Assembly (NCBI GenBank): GCA_021773565.1
Contig: JAJFJZ010000020.1
Location: 124,001-188,000 of the forward strand
Source: Gammaproteobacteria bacterium
GTDB taxonomy: Bacteria > Pseudomonadota > Gammaproteobacteria > Pseudomonadales > Azotimanducaceae
Length of the DNA stretch: 64,000 nucleotides
Direction of reading: 5' to 3'
Shown: piece by piece, positions 8,311-17,227 of the stretch
Position numbering within the stretch: the first letter of the stretch is position 1
Layout: each line of letters starts with the position of its first letter
The notes under the pieces: model-generated
Database searches by the model: none
What the model saw: only the letters and a program-made list of their open reading frames with translations
What the model was told of the DNA's origin: nothing
Position numbers and translations under genes: made by a program

Positions 8311-9837
8311 ATGCAAGGGGATCAAACATCACATAACTCCATTCGGTTCGTGCTGGACGGTGCAGTGCACGAGGCAAGCAATGTAGAACCAACCACCACC
8401 CTTCTGGAATATCTCAGGGAAGATTTACGCCGTACAGGTACCAAGGAAGGATGTGCAGAAGGAGATTGTGGCGCGTGCACAGTAGTAGTGGGCGAACTGG
8501 AACCCAACGCTAACAAGGTCTCCCTGTTTACTGCCAATGCCTGCTTACAATGTCTTCCAACCCTGGATGGTAAACAATTGTTTACCGTGGAGAGTCTGGG
8601 AGAATATCCTGATTCTTTACATCCTGTACAACAATCCATGGTGGACAAGCACGCATCCCAGTGCGGATTTTGTACTCCCGGATTTGTGATGTCGCTTTTT
8701 TGGCTCTACAAAAGCCAAACCCGGACCAATTACAACGAGTTGCTTCGGGTGCTCTCCGGAAATATATGCAGGTGTACCGGCTATCGCCCAATTCTGGATG
8801 CAGGGCTAGCCATGCATGCTTACGAATCCGAACGAGAAGACTGGCTGAATGTACCCGGCAATGACACACCACAGGATCAACATACGCTGCAACTATTGTC
8901 CTCGCTTGACACGGGCACATCCCTGGCACTTCGCAAATCTCCAACGGATGGGATTAACTACCTTGCCCCTGTTGATCTTTCTGAACTGGCGGGTCAATAC
9001 CAAAAACACCCGGATGCAACCTTGCTCGCCGGTGGAACGGATATAGGAATCTGGATAACCAAGACTTTTAGAAAATTCCCCATGCTCATTCACACGGGCA
9101 GGGTTGCTGTACTCAAACAAATTAGCATCACCAGTAAAAGTATCGAAATTGGCAGTGCGGTAACGCTCACACAGCTTATCCCGACCCTACTCCAGGAGTT
9201 TCCCGAACTGGATGACTTTCTCAATCGTTTTGCATCCCTTCCCATTCGTAATCTTGCAACACTGGGCGGCAATATTTGTAACGCCTCACCCATTGGAGAT
9301 TCCATGCCGGTGCTGCTCAGTCTTGGAACCGAGCTTAAATTAAGAAAGGGCAATACAACACGCACAATGGCCCTGAATGAGTTTTACCTGGACTACCAAA
9401 AAACAGCCTTGCAGAGCGGCGAATTTCTGGAATCGATCAGTATCCCACGCAGGGCAAAAGGTTCGAAACTTGGTAGCTACAAAATATCCAAACGCTTCGA
9501 TCAGGACATCTCTGCCGTATGTGCATCATTTTACTTGCAAAACCATGACACTGGTGAGCGCAAAATACGCATCGCGTATGGTGGTGTAGCGGCTATTCCG
9601 AAGCGTGCCTATGCAACCGAAGAATTTATCAACCGGAATCCCATCAACCCCCTGAATATCGCTAAGGCACTAGAGATACTGGCCACCGAATTTACGCCCC
9701 TTTCGGATATGAGAGCCAGTGCAGGATACAGGTCCCAGGTAAGTGAAAATCTGTTAAGCCGGTTTTTGCAAAGGATTTGGCAGGGGGAAACAGATACCCG
9801 GCTTATTTCCGTGAGGGATTATCAACATGGCACTTGA
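8311..9837 (+). CDS. xdhA: Xanthine dehydrogenase small subunit (2Fe-2S and FAD)
   Basis: Electron-transfer subunit of xanthine dehydrogenase, which oxidises hypoxanthine and xanthine to urate. In order: an N-terminal plant-type [2Fe-2S] domain (GCAEGDCGACTVVV), an all-helical second [2Fe-2S] domain (QCGFCTPGFVMSLF and GNICRCTGYRPIL), a linker, and the FAD-binding domain (LLAGGTDIGIW, RNLATLGGNICNASPIGDS). At 508 residues it is the expected size of bacterial XdhA. Its end overlaps xdhB by 11 bases. Confidence 0.96.
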   Translation: MQGDQTSHNSIRFVLDGAVHEASNVEPTTTLLEYLREDLRRTGTKEGCAEGDCGACTVVVGELEPNANKVSLFTANACLQCLPTLDGKQLFTVESLGEYPDSLHPVQQSMVDKHASQCGFCTPGFVMSLFWLYKSQTRTNYNELLRVLSGNICRCTGYRPILDAGLAMHAYESEREDWLNVPGNDTPQDQHTLQLLSSLDTGTSLALRKSPTDGINYLAPVDLSELAGQYQKHPDATLLAGGTDIGIWITKTFRKFPMLIHTGRVAVLKQISITSKSIEIGSAVTLTQLIPTLLQEFPELDDFLNRFASLPIRNLATLGGNICNASPIGDSMPVLLSLGTELKLRKGNTTRTMALNEFYLDYQKTALQSGEFLESISIPRRAKGSKLGSYKISKRFDQDISAVCASFYLQNHDTGERKIRIAYGGVAAIPKRAYATEEFINRNPINPLNIAKALEILATEFTPLSDMRASAGYRSQVSENLLSRFLQRIWQGETDTRLISVRDYQHGT

Positions 9838-12115
9838 TACACCCAAGCATAGTATTGGGCAGGCCATAGTTCATGATAGTGCTACCCTGCATGTAAGCGG
9901 TAGTGCACAGTTTACCGACGATGTTAGCGAGCCGCGCGACCTTCTGTATGCAGCAATTGGTATGTCGGAACACGCACACGCACAGATAATGGAACTGGAT
10001 TTAGGCAGTGTACGATCAGCCCCGGGGGTTGTTGCTGTGATTACAGCAGAGGATATTCCAGGGGAAAATAATTTTGGCGCAGTTGTGGCTGATGATCCCC
10101 TTTTGGCTTACGACAAGGTACAGCACCTGGGCCAGGCTGTTTTTGCGGTGGCTGCTACATCGGTAAATGCCGCCCGTGAAGCAGTGCTGAAAGCACGTAT
10201 CACTTACCAGCCGCTACCTGTGATTCTGGATGCACGCGCAGCGGTAGCAGCGAACTCAAAAGTGCTGCCGAGCGAAACAATTAGCTCCGGGGATAGTGCA
10301 AGCGCAATCGCCAATGCCGCTCATCAACTGAAAGGGGCGGTCTATCTGGGTGGACAGGACCAGTTTTACATGGAGGGCCAAATCTCAATGGCAATTCCGG
10401 AAGAAGGCGGTGCCATGCAAGTCCTGTGTTCAACCCAGCACCCCACAGAAGTACAGCATATTGTTGCACACGCACTTAATCTGGCTTCAAAGGATGTCAC
10501 AATTATCTGCAGGCGTATGGGAGGCGGATTTGGCGGCAAGGAAAGCCAGCCAGCACAGTTTGCCAGTCTCGCCGCTATACTCGCCAAAAAATCAGGCCGT
10601 CCGGTGAAATTACGTCTCGATAGGGATACCGATATGTGTGTTACCGGAAAACGGCATGACTTTGATGTTCGCTACCATGTGGGCTTCGATGATCGAGGTC
10701 GTATTGAGGGGGTTGATTTTGACCTTGCGTCCCGTTGTGGAATGTCTGCCGACCTGTCCGGTGCCATTAATGATCGTGCCATGTTTCATTGCGACAATGC
10801 CTACTACCTGCCTAACGTAAACATCACATCCCATCGAGGCAAAACCAATACGGTTTCCAATACTGCATTTCGCGGTTTTGGCGGACCACAGGGCATGTTT
10901 GCGATCGAATATGTAGTTGAAGAAATAGCTGCCCACCTTAAACTCGACCCATTGTTGGTAAGACGCAGAAATTTCTATGGCAAAACAAGCCGCAACGTCA
11001 CCCCGTATAAACAGAAAGTCGAAGACAATGTCATCAAACAGTTGGTCAACGAACTGGAAGTTACTGCAGATTACAAACAACGCAAAAAAGACATTGCAAA
11101 ATTTAATCGAGGCTCAACTTCACTCAAGCGCGGTATTGCACTTACCCCTGTTAAATTTGGTATCTCGTTTACTACCCAGCATCTTAATCAGGCAGGTGCG
11201 TTAATTCATGTTTATCAGGATGGTAGCGTTCATCTGAATCACGGTGGCACGGAAATGGGACAGGGATTGTTCACCAAGGTTGCGCAGGTGGTAGCTGAAG
11301 AATTCCAGATTGATCCAAAACACATAAAAATTATGGCAACCAACACCGCCAAAGTGCCAAATACTTCTGCTACAGCGGCATCCAGTGGTTCAGACCTGAA
11401 TGGTAAGGCTGCTCAACAGGCTGCCCGAACCATAAAGTCGCGCCTTGTAACCTTTGCTACGGAACACTTTCGAGTTAGTGCAAATCAGATAAAATTTAGC
11501 AATAACCAGGTACACGTCGGAACGAATACCCTTGAATTTAGCGCACTGGTCCATCTGGCCTATTTGTCCCGCATATCCCTTTCCAGTACCGGTTTTTACA
11601 AAACTCCGAAAATCCATTTCGACAAAAAAACTTTCACCGGACGGCCATTTTACTACTATGCCTATGGTGCTGCGGTATCAGAAGTTGTTATTGATGTGCT
11701 GACAGGCGAGCAACGAACCCTGCGTGTAGACATACTGCACGACTGTGGAAGCTCCCTTAACCCTGCGATGGATATGGGTCAGATAGAAGGGGGTTTTATT
11801 CAGGGTGCGGGTTGGTTAACCACTGAGGAATTGTATTACGATGCTGCGGGTGCCTTGCAAACTCATGCGCCCTCTACCTACAAGGTTCCACTGTGTTCAG
11901 ACATTCCCCCCGATTTTCGGGTAAATATTCTTAAACACAGCCCTAACAGGGAACAAACTATTTACCGCTCAAAAGCCGTTGGTGAACCGCCGTTAATGCT
12001 GGCCTTGTCCGTATTCTTTGCCATCAGGAATGCAGTAGCGGCAAATGGCGGGCGTAATCTACAGGCGCCAGCCACGCCGGAAGCGATACTTGCAGCACTC
12101 AACAAGGCTTGCTGA
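9827..12115 (+). CDS. xdhB: Xanthine dehydrogenase molybdopterin-binding large subunit
   Basis: Catalytic Mo subunit converting hypoxanthine/xanthine to urate. The 762-residue protein shows the family landmarks: QDQFYMEGQISMAIPE, RRMGGGFGGKE, NTAFRGFGGPQGMF, HGGTEMGQGLFTKVAQVVAEEF, NTSATAASSGSDLNG and the C-terminal VGEPPLMLALSVFFAI containing the catalytic Glu of xanthine dehydrogenases. It lies between the small subunit and the XdhC chaperone; the XdhC ATG comes one base after its TGA. Confidence 0.96.
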   Translation: MALDTPKHSIGQAIVHDSATLHVSGSAQFTDDVSEPRDLLYAAIGMSEHAHAQIMELDLGSVRSAPGVVAVITAEDIPGENNFGAVVADDPLLAYDKVQHLGQAVFAVAATSVNAAREAVLKARITYQPLPVILDARAAVAANSKVLPSETISSGDSASAIANAAHQLKGAVYLGGQDQFYMEGQISMAIPEEGGAMQVLCSTQHPTEVQHIVAHALNLASKDVTIICRRMGGGFGGKESQPAQFASLAAILAKKSGRPVKLRLDRDTDMCVTGKRHDFDVRYHVGFDDRGRIEGVDFDLASRCGMSADLSGAINDRAMFHCDNAYYLPNVNITSHRGKTNTVSNTAFRGFGGPQGMFAIEYVVEEIAAHLKLDPLLVRRRNFYGKTSRNVTPYKQKVEDNVIKQLVNELEVTADYKQRKKDIAKFNRGSTSLKRGIALTPVKFGISFTTQHLNQAGALIHVYQDGSVHLNHGGTEMGQGLFTKVAQVVAEEFQIDPKHIKIMATNTAKVPNTSATAASSGSDLNGKAAQQAARTIKSRLVTFATEHFRVSANQIKFSNNQVHVGTNTLEFSALVHLAYLSRISLSSTGFYKTPKIHFDKKTFTGRPFYYYAYGAAVSEVVIDVLTGEQRTLRVDILHDCGSSLNPAMDMGQIEGGFIQGAGWLTTEELYYDAAGALQTHAPSTYKVPLCSDIPPDFRVNILKHSPNREQTIYRSKAVGEPPLMLALSVFFAIRNAVAANGGRNLQAPATPEAILAALNKAC

Positions 12116-12116
12116 T

Positions 12117-13004
12117 ATGACGGGAATGCAAACCAGCACAACAGAACTGGCAACCATCTTTGCAGACATGCGACAGGCGGGATTGACCCATGCCGCTTGT
12201 ATCAGCATAACGGATACCAGCGGTTCATCTCCTCGGGAACGCGGCTGCCAAATGCTCATCACCGCGGATAAATTGTATGGCTCCATCGGTGGTGGAAAAC
12301 TGGAGTTCAAAATAATGCAGATTGCCAGGAATGCGTTGGCACAATATCCCTGCATAGAAACTTCTGAACAAATCAGGGTGCCTTTGGGACCGAGTCTGGG
12401 TCAATGTTGTGGAGGCGTAGTGAATCTGCTTATGGAGATATTGCCCCTCTCACGTCTCGAAATGATGCCTGGTGAGCTTCAGAACAACATCTATCCATCA
12501 AACTTTCAGGTTGCCATTTTCGGAGCCGGCCATGTCGGCCAGGCACTGGTCAGCGTGCTGGCTGCCCTGCCGTGTTCAGTAATCTGGATTGATAGTAGAG
12601 AAGAGATATTTCCAGACCAATTATCCGCAAACGTAGAAATACGTTGTGTAGAGGATCCCGAATTTGAGGTGCAAACGCTGGCGCCACACAGCTATTGTGT
12701 TGTGACGACGCATAGCCATCAATTGGACGAAAAAATAGTTTCCGCATTATTAAAGCGCAATGATGTTAGCTGTTGCGGATTGATAGGATCAAAATCCAAA
12801 GCCTTACGCTTTAAAAAACGCCTGACTGCACGTGGATTAACAACAGAGCAACTCAGCCAACTGGTTTGTCCTATGGGCGACCCGGCAATTAAGGGTAAAC
12901 ATCCGGGCGAAATTGCCCTTTCCATGGCAAGTCAATTACTGCAGATGCATCAAAATGACAAACTCACAAGTGCTACTGCGGCGCTAAGGGTTTATAAGGG
13001 CTGA
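12117..13004 (+). CDS. xdhC: XdhC, molybdenum-cofactor insertion/sulfuration chaperone for XDH
   Basis: Binds molybdenum cofactor, supports its sulfuration and delivers it to XdhB. The start at ATG 12117 (one base after xdhB) gives 295 residues beginning MTGMQTSTTEL. N-terminal XdhC/CoxI domain: SITDTSGSSPRERGCQM, GSIGGGKLEF and LGPSLGQCCGG with the conserved Cys pair; C-terminal Rossmann domain: VAIFGAGHVGQAL, VVTTHSHQLDEKIV, CCGLIGSKSKALRF and HPGEIALSMAS. Typical companion of xdhAB, confirming an active molybdenum enzyme. Confidence 0.94.
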   Translation: MTGMQTSTTELATIFADMRQAGLTHAACISITDTSGSSPRERGCQMLITADKLYGSIGGGKLEFKIMQIARNALAQYPCIETSEQIRVPLGPSLGQCCGGVVNLLMEILPLSRLEMMPGELQNNIYPSNFQVAIFGAGHVGQALVSVLAALPCSVIWIDSREEIFPDQLSANVEIRCVEDPEFEVQTLAPHSYCVVTTHSHQLDEKIVSALLKRNDVSCCGLIGSKSKALRFKKRLTARGLTTEQLSQLVCPMGDPAIKGKHPGEIALSMASQLLQMHQNDKLTSATAALRVYKG

Positions 13005-13012
13005 TAAGGGTT

Positions 13013-14236
13013 ATGGAAACGTATTTACTCGACTGGCTCAACCTTCTGGTCAGATGGCTTCATCTGATAACCGGCATTGCCTGGATTGGATCTTCTTTCT
13101 ACTTTGTATGGCTGGATAATCACCTGTTACCGCCTAACAAGCCTAACGAAGAATTGCAGGGTGAAGTCTGGTCTGTACATGGTGGGGGTTTTTATCAGGC
13201 GCAAAAGTACCGGGTAGCTCCGCAGGTTATGCCCTCTCCATTACACTGGTTTAAGTGGGAAGCATATAGCACATGGATAAGCGGCACTTTTTTGCTCGCA
13301 CTTGTCTATTGGTACGGTGCAGAAATCTATCTGCTTGATTTGAGCCGGGCAGACCTTAGCAAAGCCGAAGCCATACTCATCGGCGCAGGTGGATTGTTAG
13401 CGGGCTGGATTATGTACGATTTGATGTGCCGTTCCCCACTGGCCCGGAATGACCGCCTGCTCGCAACGGCAGTTACCTTGTTAATAGCAATCGCAGCTTA
13501 CGGATTTTGTCAGGTGTTTAGTGGTCGCGGAGCCTTCATTCATTTTGGCGCTATGATCGGAACTATCATGGTAGCAAACGTATTTTTTGTTATTATTCCC
13601 GGCCAAAAGCTGATGGTCGACTCGGCTATGCGGGGTGAATCACCCGACCCGAACCCCGGCCTGAAAGCAAAGCAACGCTCGGTACATAATACTTATCTCA
13701 CCCTGCCCGTTCTGTTTGTGATGATAAGCAATCACTACGCTTTCACCTACGCAGGAGAATACAACTGGGTAAATCTGTTGGCTATAGTATTACTGGGCGC
13801 CTTGATTCGTGTGTACTTTGTATCGCGACACAAGGCAAATAACAAGCAGTTAGGCACCGGTGCAGCCTCTGTTGTGCCCTTGCTATTGGCTGCCGGTGTT
13901 CTGGCTGGCCTTATCTATGCCGGAATACCCGCTTTACGCACTTCCCCGTTATCTGATTCAGTGAGTATGGATGAGATAGAAGCTATTCTTCAGCAGCATT
14001 GTGTAGCTTGCCACTCAGCACAACCAAGCCAACCGGGTTTTACCGCGCCACCGCTGGGTGTGGTTTTTGATACCCGCGAGGAGATTAAAAAACAGGCACA
14101 GCAAATATATCAGCAATCTGTAGTAAGCAAGGTAATGCCCATTGGAAATCTGACGGGTATGACAGACGGCGAGCGACAGAAAATTGCCAGCTGGATACAA
14201 TCCGGCAATAAGCTGAAAACGGAACGCAGCCAGTGA
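13013..14236 (+). CDS. puuD: Membrane urate oxidase (urate hydroxylase) PuuD with cytochrome c domain
   Basis: Oxidises urate to 5-hydroxyisourate in the cytoplasmic membrane, probably passing electrons to the respiratory chain instead of making peroxide. The 407-residue protein has several membrane segments (WLHLITGIAWIGSSFYFVW near the N-terminus and others up to about residue 305) followed by a periplasmic-type cytochrome c domain with the heme motif CVACH at residues 330-334 and a distal Met region (KVMPIGNLTGMT). It replaces the soluble uricase. Its stop overlaps the GTG of puuE by 4 bases. Confidence 0.94.
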   Translation: METYLLDWLNLLVRWLHLITGIAWIGSSFYFVWLDNHLLPPNKPNEELQGEVWSVHGGGFYQAQKYRVAPQVMPSPLHWFKWEAYSTWISGTFLLALVYWYGAEIYLLDLSRADLSKAEAILIGAGGLLAGWIMYDLMCRSPLARNDRLLATAVTLLIAIAAYGFCQVFSGRGAFIHFGAMIGTIMVANVFFVIIPGQKLMVDSAMRGESPDPNPGLKAKQRSVHNTYLTLPVLFVMISNHYAFTYAGEYNWVNLLAIVLLGALIRVYFVSRHKANNKQLGTGAASVVPLLLAAGVLAGLIYAGIPALRTSPLSDSVSMDEIEAILQQHCVACHSAQPSQPGFTAPPLGVVFDTREEIKKQAQQIYQQSVVSKVMPIGNLTGMTDGERQKIASWIQSGNKLKTERSQ

Positions 14237-15156
14237 GCGATTATCCCAGAGACATGGTGGGTTACGCAGACTCCCCTCCTGCCGCAAACTGGCCGGGTAA
14301 AGCCAGGGTAGCGGTACAGTTTGTAATCAACTATGAGGAAGGCGGAGAAAATTCCATTCTGCATGGGGATGAAGCATCGGAAGCCTTTCTATCCGAAATT
14401 CCGGGTGCCCAGCCCATTGTCGGCAAACGCCACCTGAATATGGAATCGATTTACGAGTTCGGTTCTCGCGTGGGTTTCTGGCGCTTGCATCGAATCTTTA
14501 CGGAACGTGAACTGCCGGTAACCGTATTTGCCATTGCGATGGCCTTGCAGCGCAATCCGGCAGTTGTTGAGGCAATGTTAAAGTCCGATTGGGAAATAGC
14601 CAGTCACGGATACCGCTGGATAGACTATCAGCATGTTTCTGAACAGATAGAAACCAGACACTTGCATACTGCGATCAAAATACACGAGCAAGCGACGGGT
14701 AGCCCACCACAGGGCTGGTACCTTGGCAGGTGTAGCGAAAACAGCCACCGTATCGCCGCACAGCAAGGTAAATTTTCCTACAATGCAGACACCTATGCAG
14801 ATGAGTTACCCTACTGGGACTACAGCTTTGATGAGCCGCAATTAATGGTGCCTTATACCCTTGATGCCAATGATATGCGATTTGCCAATCAGGGTTTTAG
14901 TACGGGTGATGATTTTTACAATTATCTGAAAGACAGCTTCGATGTGTTATATACCGAAGGGGAACATACTCCGCGAATGATGTCTGTTGGCCTGCACTGT
15001 CGACTTATGGGCAGGCCCGGGCGGGCTGCATCCCTGATGCGTTTTTTGGACTATATACAGAGTTTTACTGCGGTGTGGGTAACGCGGCGCATCGATATCG
15101 CAGACCACTGGCGTAAAAGCCATCCTGCAAAAAAAAGTCACAACCCCAGCACCTAG
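14233..15156 (+). CDS. puuE: Allantoinase PuuE (polysaccharide-deacetylase fold)
   Basis: Hydrolyses allantoin to allantoate; metal-dependent NodB-like family, unrelated to the AllB amidohydrolase type. GTG start overlapping the puuD stop (GTGA). The 307-residue sequence shows FVINYEEGGENSILHGD, EYGSR-type context (YEFGSRVGFWRLHR), EIASHGYRWIDYQ with the metal His, GWYLGRCSENS, ADELPYWDY, and SVGLHCRLMGRPGR near the end. Position directly after puuD and before uraD fits the pathway. Confidence 0.93.
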   Translation: MSDYPRDMVGYADSPPAANWPGKARVAVQFVINYEEGGENSILHGDEASEAFLSEIPGAQPIVGKRHLNMESIYEFGSRVGFWRLHRIFTERELPVTVFAIAMALQRNPAVVEAMLKSDWEIASHGYRWIDYQHVSEQIETRHLHTAIKIHEQATGSPPQGWYLGRCSENSHRIAAQQGKFSYNADTYADELPYWDYSFDEPQLMVPYTLDANDMRFANQGFSTGDDFYNYLKDSFDVLYTEGEHTPRMMSVGLHCRLMGRPGRAASLMRFLDYIQSFTAVWVTRRIDIADHWRKSHPAKKSHNPST

Positions 15157-15159
15157 GTC

Positions 15160-15675
15160 ATGAACAAAAAAAATAAATTACCCAGCTCAATGCAGCGCTC
15201 GGAATTTCTCGAACGTTTTTCAGGTGTGTATGAACTGTCGCCCTGGGTAGCTGAAAAGGCGTGGGATGCGGGACTGGGAACAGATGCAGATCTCCCTGAC
15301 GGATTGGCTAGGGCGCTGATGGAGGTGGTTAATGCGCAGGATAAAAACCGCTTGATGAAACTCATTCGCAATCATCCGGACCTGGCGGGAAAAGCGGCCA
15401 TTGCCGGGAAACTGACTGAGGAATCTACCACGGAACAATCTTCTGCGGGAATCGATCAGTGTACAAACGAAGAGTTCGAAAAATTTACCAGTCTGAATGA
15501 CAGGTACAAGCATAAATTTGGCTTCCCATTTATTATGGCGGTGCGTGATAGTAACCGTCATGCAATTCTTGGCGCATTTGAACAACGGCTGCATAACAAC
15601 CGCGAACAGGAATTCAATCGTGCACTTGAGGAAATTCACAAAATAGCGCGTTTTCGCCTGGCAGACCTGCTTTGA
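15160..15675 (+). CDS. uraD: OHCU decarboxylase
   Basis: Third step of urate degradation: decarboxylates OHCU to S-allantoin. The 171-residue protein contains the family signature LIRNHPDLAGKAA (catalytic His), FSGVYELSPWVAEKAW in the N-terminal half, and the C-terminal FIMAVRDSNRHAIL and RLHNNREQEFNRALEEIHKIARFRL. Starts 3 bases after puuE. With uraH and puuD it completes urate to allantoin in the cluster. Confidence 0.94.
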   Translation: MNKKNKLPSSMQRSEFLERFSGVYELSPWVAEKAWDAGLGTDADLPDGLARALMEVVNAQDKNRLMKLIRNHPDLAGKAAIAGKLTEESTTEQSSAGIDQCTNEEFEKFTSLNDRYKHKFGFPFIMAVRDSNRHAILGAFEQRLHNNREQEFNRALEEIHKIARFRLADLL

Positions 15676-15708
15676 CAGGCAATCATTACATAGTGGATAT
15701 TAATACCA

Positions 15709-16692
15709 GTGATAGATGACAATCCTTTCAGACAGTGGATAGACCTGGCGCAACCAAGACTCGGTGCAAAGGTGATAACCGCAAGCGATGATTTTTTTGC
15801 TCCTAAAGAGCGATTAATTGAGCCTGGGGAACCCGTATTCATTCCTGATAAATATGATGATCATGGAAAATGGATGGATGGTTGGGAGTCCCGCCGAAAG
15901 CGAACACCCGGACACGATTATTGTGTTGTACAACTGGGCGTGGCTGGCTATATCCGAGGTGTCAACATCGATACCAGCCACTTCATCGGCAATTACCCGC
16001 CATCAGCATCCCTTGAATCCTGTTTTGCTCCGGATGGCCCGGATGACGCAACGCAATGGCGTGAAATTCTTCCCAAGTCTGACCTGATGGCCGATTCGCA
16101 TCACTACCATGCCATCGAGTGCACAAATTTAACCACACATGTTCGACTGCACATATATCCGGATGGTGGTGTTGCAAGGTTACGCGTATTTGGAGAAGTA
16201 GCGTGCGACTGGTCAGATCACGATTTTGGGAAACGAATTGATTTACTCGCACTAAAATACGGTGGCCGTGCCTTATCCTGTAATGACGAGCACTTTGGCT
16301 CCATGCATAATCTGAATATACCCATACCGGGCATTAATATGGGTGATGGCTGGGAGACCAGGCGTCGACGAGAACCCGGCAATGACTGGGTAATATTAAA
16401 ACTCGGCCATCCTGGCAAAATTGATGAGATATCGGTAAATACTGCGTTCTTTAAAGGTAACTATCCTGACAGGGTGTCTATTGAAGGCACTTATGTGGAC
16501 AATGCAATCGATCCAGCAGAAGCGCTGTGGCGTACCCTGTTACCCGAAAGTAAACTGACTGCCGACTCCGTACATGTATTTACGGATACTATCGCCAAAC
16601 ATCCTGCGATCAGCCATGTACGCATGAACGTTTTTCCTGACGGAGGTATTTCGCGCCTTAAATTATTCGGTTACGCAGAAAAACAGGACTAA
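15709..16692 (+). CDS. alc: Allantoicase
   Basis: Hydrolyses allantoate to ureidoglycolate and urea. The 327 residues form two tandem homologous jelly-roll-like repeats: first unit with DGWESRRKRTPGHDYCVVQLG, IDTSHFIGNYPPSASLE and HVRLHIYPDGGVARLRVFGE; second unit with DGWETRRRREPGNDWVILKLG, NTAFFKGNYPDRVSIEGTY and HVRMNVFPDGGISRLKLFGY. A GTG (15709) is the best start: it precedes DDNPFRQWIDLAQPRLG, the usual N-terminus of the family. Followed by ureidoglycolate lyase 15 bases later, the next pathway step. Confidence 0.94.
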   Translation: MIDDNPFRQWIDLAQPRLGAKVITASDDFFAPKERLIEPGEPVFIPDKYDDHGKWMDGWESRRKRTPGHDYCVVQLGVAGYIRGVNIDTSHFIGNYPPSASLESCFAPDGPDDATQWREILPKSDLMADSHHYHAIECTNLTTHVRLHIYPDGGVARLRVFGEVACDWSDHDFGKRIDLLALKYGGRALSCNDEHFGSMHNLNIPIPGINMGDGWETRRRREPGNDWVILKLGHPGKIDEISVNTAFFKGNYPDRVSIEGTYVDNAIDPAEALWRTLLPESKLTADSVHVFTDTIAKHPAISHVRMNVFPDGGISRLKLFGYAEKQD

Positions 16693-16707
16693 TACACCGG
16701 GAAAAAT

Positions 16708-17208
16708 ATGCAGGAAATTCTACTACAAGCCCTCAACACTACTTCCTTTGCACCCTATGGGGAGATTATCCAAAGTGAAGCTGCAACTTGCTACCCGATA
16801 AACAACGATACTTTTGAGCGATACCATGCGCTTGGACTGGTAGACCTGGAACGTGCTGAGAATGTGCAGGGCGTGATCAGCATTTTCAAATGCCTTAGTG
16901 CCAGCAGCCTGCCTTATTCGATTCACCTGATGGAGAAGCACCCCCTGGGTAGTCAGGCTATTATTCCCTGGTCGGATGTGCCTTTCATTATAGCAGTGGC
17001 AAAAAATGATGAGGCAATGCAAAATCGGGAGATTCTGGCATTTGAGTCCAACGGAAAACAGGGCATAAACATCGGCAAGGGGATCTGGCATATGCCTCTG
17101 ATAGCCCCCACAACAGGCCTTGAATTTATTGTCGTGGACCGTGAAGGTCCGGGCGACAATTGCGTAGAACATAGCCTGGATCCCCCGGCACTCATCTGCC
17201 GCTCATGA
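16708..17208 (+). CDS. allA: Ureidoglycolate lyase
   Basis: Splits ureidoglycolate into glyoxylate and urea. The 166-residue cupin-like protein has FAPYGEIIQ near its N-terminus, LMEKHPLGSQAIIPW, FIIAVAKND, GKQGINIGKGIWHMPLIA (ligand-binding His) and FIVVDREGPGDNCVEH, all characteristic of AllA. It starts 15 bases after alc and precedes guanine deaminase by 19 bases. It ends the route from urate; no urease genes are seen in the window for the urea produced. Confidence 0.93.
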   Translation: MQEILLQALNTTSFAPYGEIIQSEAATCYPINNDTFERYHALGLVDLERAENVQGVISIFKCLSASSLPYSIHLMEKHPLGSQAIIPWSDVPFIIAVAKNDEAMQNREILAFESNGKQGINIGKGIWHMPLIAPTTGLEFIVVDREGPGDNCVEHSLDPPALICRS

Positions 17209-17227
17209 TTTTGAGAGTACCTGATTG